DNA of 64,000 nt from Amoebidium appalachense (taxonomy: Eukaryota; Ichthyosporea): the NCBI GenBank assembly GCA_963693365.1, contig CAVNZM010000006.1, forward strand, positions 1,798,001-1,862,000, written 5' to 3'. Below are positions 12,367-64,000 of the stretch, piece after piece. Both the position numbers and the translations under genes were made by a program. Position 1 is the first letter of the stretch, and each line of letters starts with the position of its first letter. The notes beneath the pieces were generated by a model. The model saw only the letters and a list, made by a program, of their open reading frames with translations. It was not told the origin of the DNA and made no database searches.

Positions 12367-13080
12367 GCACCTTTAATAGGGGCACCTCATGGGATATATA
12401 GGTATCATTGCCGACCATTTGATAATATTGGCTCCCGGCGCCTACAGCTACATATGTAACATGCTGGTTGCTTTCTGTGTGAGTGCTTGGCCGTCCCTGA
12501 AGTAAGCGTTTAGTTTTTTCGTGGGCGTGCACAGGAGGAAACTGAAGTTGATGGTTATGGTGTACGGCATTTGAGGCAAAGAAATAGATTGGCAATAAAA
12601 CCCCTGAGACAGGCAAAACGAAGGAGGGGAGGTGGGAAGGGGGTGGGGGTGGGAACCGTGGGGGTTCAGTTCCAAGTTCTCTGGGGGTTCAATTTCAAGT
12701 TCTCCGGGACCTCCTCCTTCCCCGGCCCCCTCTTATTTCCGGTTTGCCTGTCCGCGGCCCCCTCACATGCACCCATCTAAACACCCACGCACCGTGTGTG
12801 CACGTAGGTGGATATCGATGGGTGCAAGTTTGAACAGCACACTCATATTACGAGCATAAGGCGCACTTAGTCAACATAGATTTCCGATTAATTTGTGCTT
12901 GTTTTGTGTGTGACCTGCACATGGTCTTTTAGATCGAAGGTACATACATACATGAAGGCTGGGTGACCTGGGGTGACCCCCGGCCGCGGGGCCTGGGAGG
13001 CGGGCCAGGCCCCGGCCCCTCAGGGAGATTAGATCAGAAGGAGGGCCCGCCGGGGGGCCGTTGTTGGGATTCACGATTTC

Positions 13081-13112
13081 TGATTGGCCGTCAGTCAAAA
13101 AAGGCGCCAAAT
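13081..13112 (+). promoter_or_regulatory. Candidate USP48 promoter motifs (CCAAT, E2F-like)
   Basis: An inverted CCAAT (GATTGGCC, from 13082) and an E2F-like GGCGCCAAA at 13103-13111 lie about 170-200 bp upstream of the USP48 start codon. Motif match only. Confidence 0.35.
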
Positions 13113-13278
13113 TTTTTTGAAGGATGGACATCTTCGTCTCTTCGTCGTGCTTACAAGGGCGAACCAAGTGTGTGGTTATCTGGATTTTTCTGGGTGAAAA
13201 TGTGCCATAGCTAAGTGCTCGCTTGACCTTAGTGTTTATGGACCTACGCTAGACGTGGGCAATTGAACTCGCAAAAAA

Positions 13279-37600
<24,322 letters not shown>

Positions 37601-39454
37601 TGACCTAATGTTCAACAGGATAGCTTACCACCACAGCTGCTATCTGTGTGTTTGTGTAGTCAGACAAAAACTAACACATTGTTTCGTGCTGTAGATAGAT
37701 ATTTGCCACGTAGATGCACCGTAATGTAATTTTTGTAGGTGTTGTTTTTAGTTTTTTTTTTTTTGGGGGGGGGAGGGGGGGGGGGGGCTATGTATGAATG
37801 TTTAATAAGTTATTGCAGCAGTCTGTGTTCAGTTCTTGATAATCTTAACAGGATTCCTTTAGAAGGGGCTTCAGCCTTTTACTCTGTTGTACAATAGTAT
37901 CCCTTTGCACGGTGACACATGTACATACGTACCACCTGACCACTAATGTTCAACACACTATATGTAACACTTGGAATGCACCTTGGTCCATTGCACCAAA
38001 CGAATTATGCGTAAGAGATAGATCGTATAGAAATCTGTCGTGATTACTACGACATCTGCAACCAAAGGCAACAGTCAACAAGCACAGAGCATATCCACGT
38101 AGAGTGATACATACAAAGGCACCTGTATTTAAGCACTTGCCCACCACACACATAAAAATGTAAGCAGTATACTGGTGCTACTTAATTTTAGTGTGCACTA
38201 AATATGTGCTAGCTGTTGCCCTGTACATGCGTATGTGGGCCGGACTGGCAGGGCTATGTACCACGTGCACTGACTCAGTGTTTCCTTATAATTATTAACC
38301 CATAGCACCCCCCTCTGCCGGTCTGGCGGTCATGTGCGTTAAAGCTATGAATGTTCCCTCTCCTCAACAACCCCCTCCTCCCCCCCCCCCCCCCCCCCCC
38401 CCCCCTCCTCCTTCTTTTTCTTTGGTCTTTTTTTTGTGGCTGGGTGTGGCGGCGGCGGTGGGTGGGTGGGTGGCCATGAGGGGGTGGCGGGGGGTGGGGG
38501 TGGGGGTGTCTTTTCTGTGGCTGGGTGTACACGTGTGTGCGTGGGGGGGGGGGGAAGGGGAGGGGGTGGCCACGGGGGGTTTGGTGGGGGGGGGGGGGTT
38601 TGTTAAGTACGCACACACGTGTGCTAAAATAGGCGGGCAAAATTTGTCTGATTGCAGTACTTCACTGCAGCTGTCAGAAACTGGAAAAGATAAAAAGAAG
38701 AGAAAAAAGGGACGGCATGACGTGGCGGGTTTGTGTGTTTGTGTGTTTGTGTGTGCGCGCGCGTGTGTGTGTGTGTGTGGTAGGCGGCCAGGGGGGGGGG
38801 GGGGGGGGGGGGGGAGGGGGGAGTTCACATCGGACAACCACGTGCACCGCAAAGAGCACACACAGAATCGTGTCATATTGTAGAACAAGGTCGTTGGGTC
38901 GGTGGGTGGGTGCCCATGGGTTGGTGGTGGTGTTGGGGGCGGAGGGTGCGGAGGGGAGGGGGGATTGGATGGGGAAAGAAGAGCGGAATAGGAAAATGGA
39001 GGGGAGAGGGGTGGGGGGGGGGGGGGAGGGAGGGGGGGAGGGGGGATGTGGTGAACTTGTGTTGAGTGACAAAAGGTCAAACTATGTACGGCTTCCATCA
39101 TGTATATGGATGCCCTGCCGTCCCTGTGGATATGCACAATTTGTCGACCCTACTTCGATTCTGCAACCGGAGGGGTTTAGACATATAACATAAGTTCAAT
39201 AAGAATATTTGTAATTACTTTAATGACATACTAATACTAACCAATATTATCGTAGGATAAAAAAGACTAATAGTGCAACCGCAAGTGTACGGCAAGTTTT
39301 ACCACAGAAAACACTAAGGCAAGCTTGCACATACAATATGCAATAAGCAAAAACACAAACCCCCATAACCGTCAGACATACACACAAAAAATCCCCACAA
39401 CCATTAATATTAGATTTTCCCGCCCAATCCGCCATCGTCTAACTTAAAACATCC
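37601..39454. other. Convergent intergenic region between USP48 and the A2M gene
   Basis: Only about 1.85 kb separates the two stop codons. It holds the two 3' ends, a short G tract (37765-37787), unique sequence 37790-38360, a C tract (38380-38405), then G-rich DNA (38450-39045). The strand carrying the C tracts switches here. No gene is seen. Confidence 0.7.
39219..39224 (-). terminator. Possible variant polyadenylation signal of the A2M gene
   Basis: ATTAAA on the minus strand, about 230 nt after the A2M stop. Motif only. Confidence 0.25.
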
Positions 39455-63864
<24,410 letters not shown>

Positions 63865-64000
63865 CTGCAAAACACGGGAATAGATGAGCAATGTTTTTTT
63901 TTGAAAGGGGGGAGGGGGGGGGGGGGGGGGGGGATGGGGCTAAATATATACCCTCTGCACATCCTGCCTTTCTCTCTCTTTTCTTTCTCTCTCTCTCTCT

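Overview
This is nuclear DNA from an intron-rich eukaryote, soaked in simple repeats. Long (CA)n/(GT)n, (CT)n, (CTTT)n and pure C or G tracts fill most non-exonic DNA, so nearly every long open frame (Cys-Val, His-Thr, poly-Pro, poly-Gly, Phe-Leu-Ser) is repeat translation. Four real protein genes can be read: (1) the last exon of a GIGYF/PERQ-type GYF-domain protein (+, 64-623); (2) an intronless ClpB/Hsp104-family disaggregase without the N-terminal domain (-, 6799-8973), with heat-shock-type promoter elements; (3) a complete USP48-type deubiquitinase of about 28 exons (+, 13279-37600); (4) most of a bacterial-type alpha-2-macroglobulin (A2M) of at least 36 exons (-, from beyond the right edge down to 39455).

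Organism: animal-like USP48 and GIGYF C-termini together with a ClpB/Hsp104 protein (a family described as lost from animals) would fit a unicellular relative of animals or another deep opisthokont. This is inference; a BLAST/phylogeny is needed, and algae or other protists are not excluded.

Layout: 1-63 intron; 64-623 GIGYF end; 624-6798 repeat-filled intergenic DNA with an array of G-tract blocks carrying a GGGCACCAAGG-like core; 6799-8973 ClpB; 8974-13278 two promoter-like clusters, then (GT)n and C/G tracts; 13279-37600 USP48; 37601-39454 convergent intergenic region; 39455-64000 A2M.

The most striking signal is intron architecture. In both intron-bearing genes, which lie on opposite strands, introns very often run from the 5' splice site straight into a C tract on the sense strand, and many end in (CA)n-CAG. 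A dispersed element of about 115-210 bp also always lies in the sense orientation beside C tracts. Other notable items are a long fold-back element in USP48 intron 2, two interleaved inverted repeats that include an A2M 5' splice site, an A2M without a recognisable thioester motif and with a polybasic Pro-rich exon, and an A2M exon flanked by duplicated splice sites. Exon borders were set by hand from GT/AG sites, reading phase and remembered family sequence; borders that do not phase-match are flagged.
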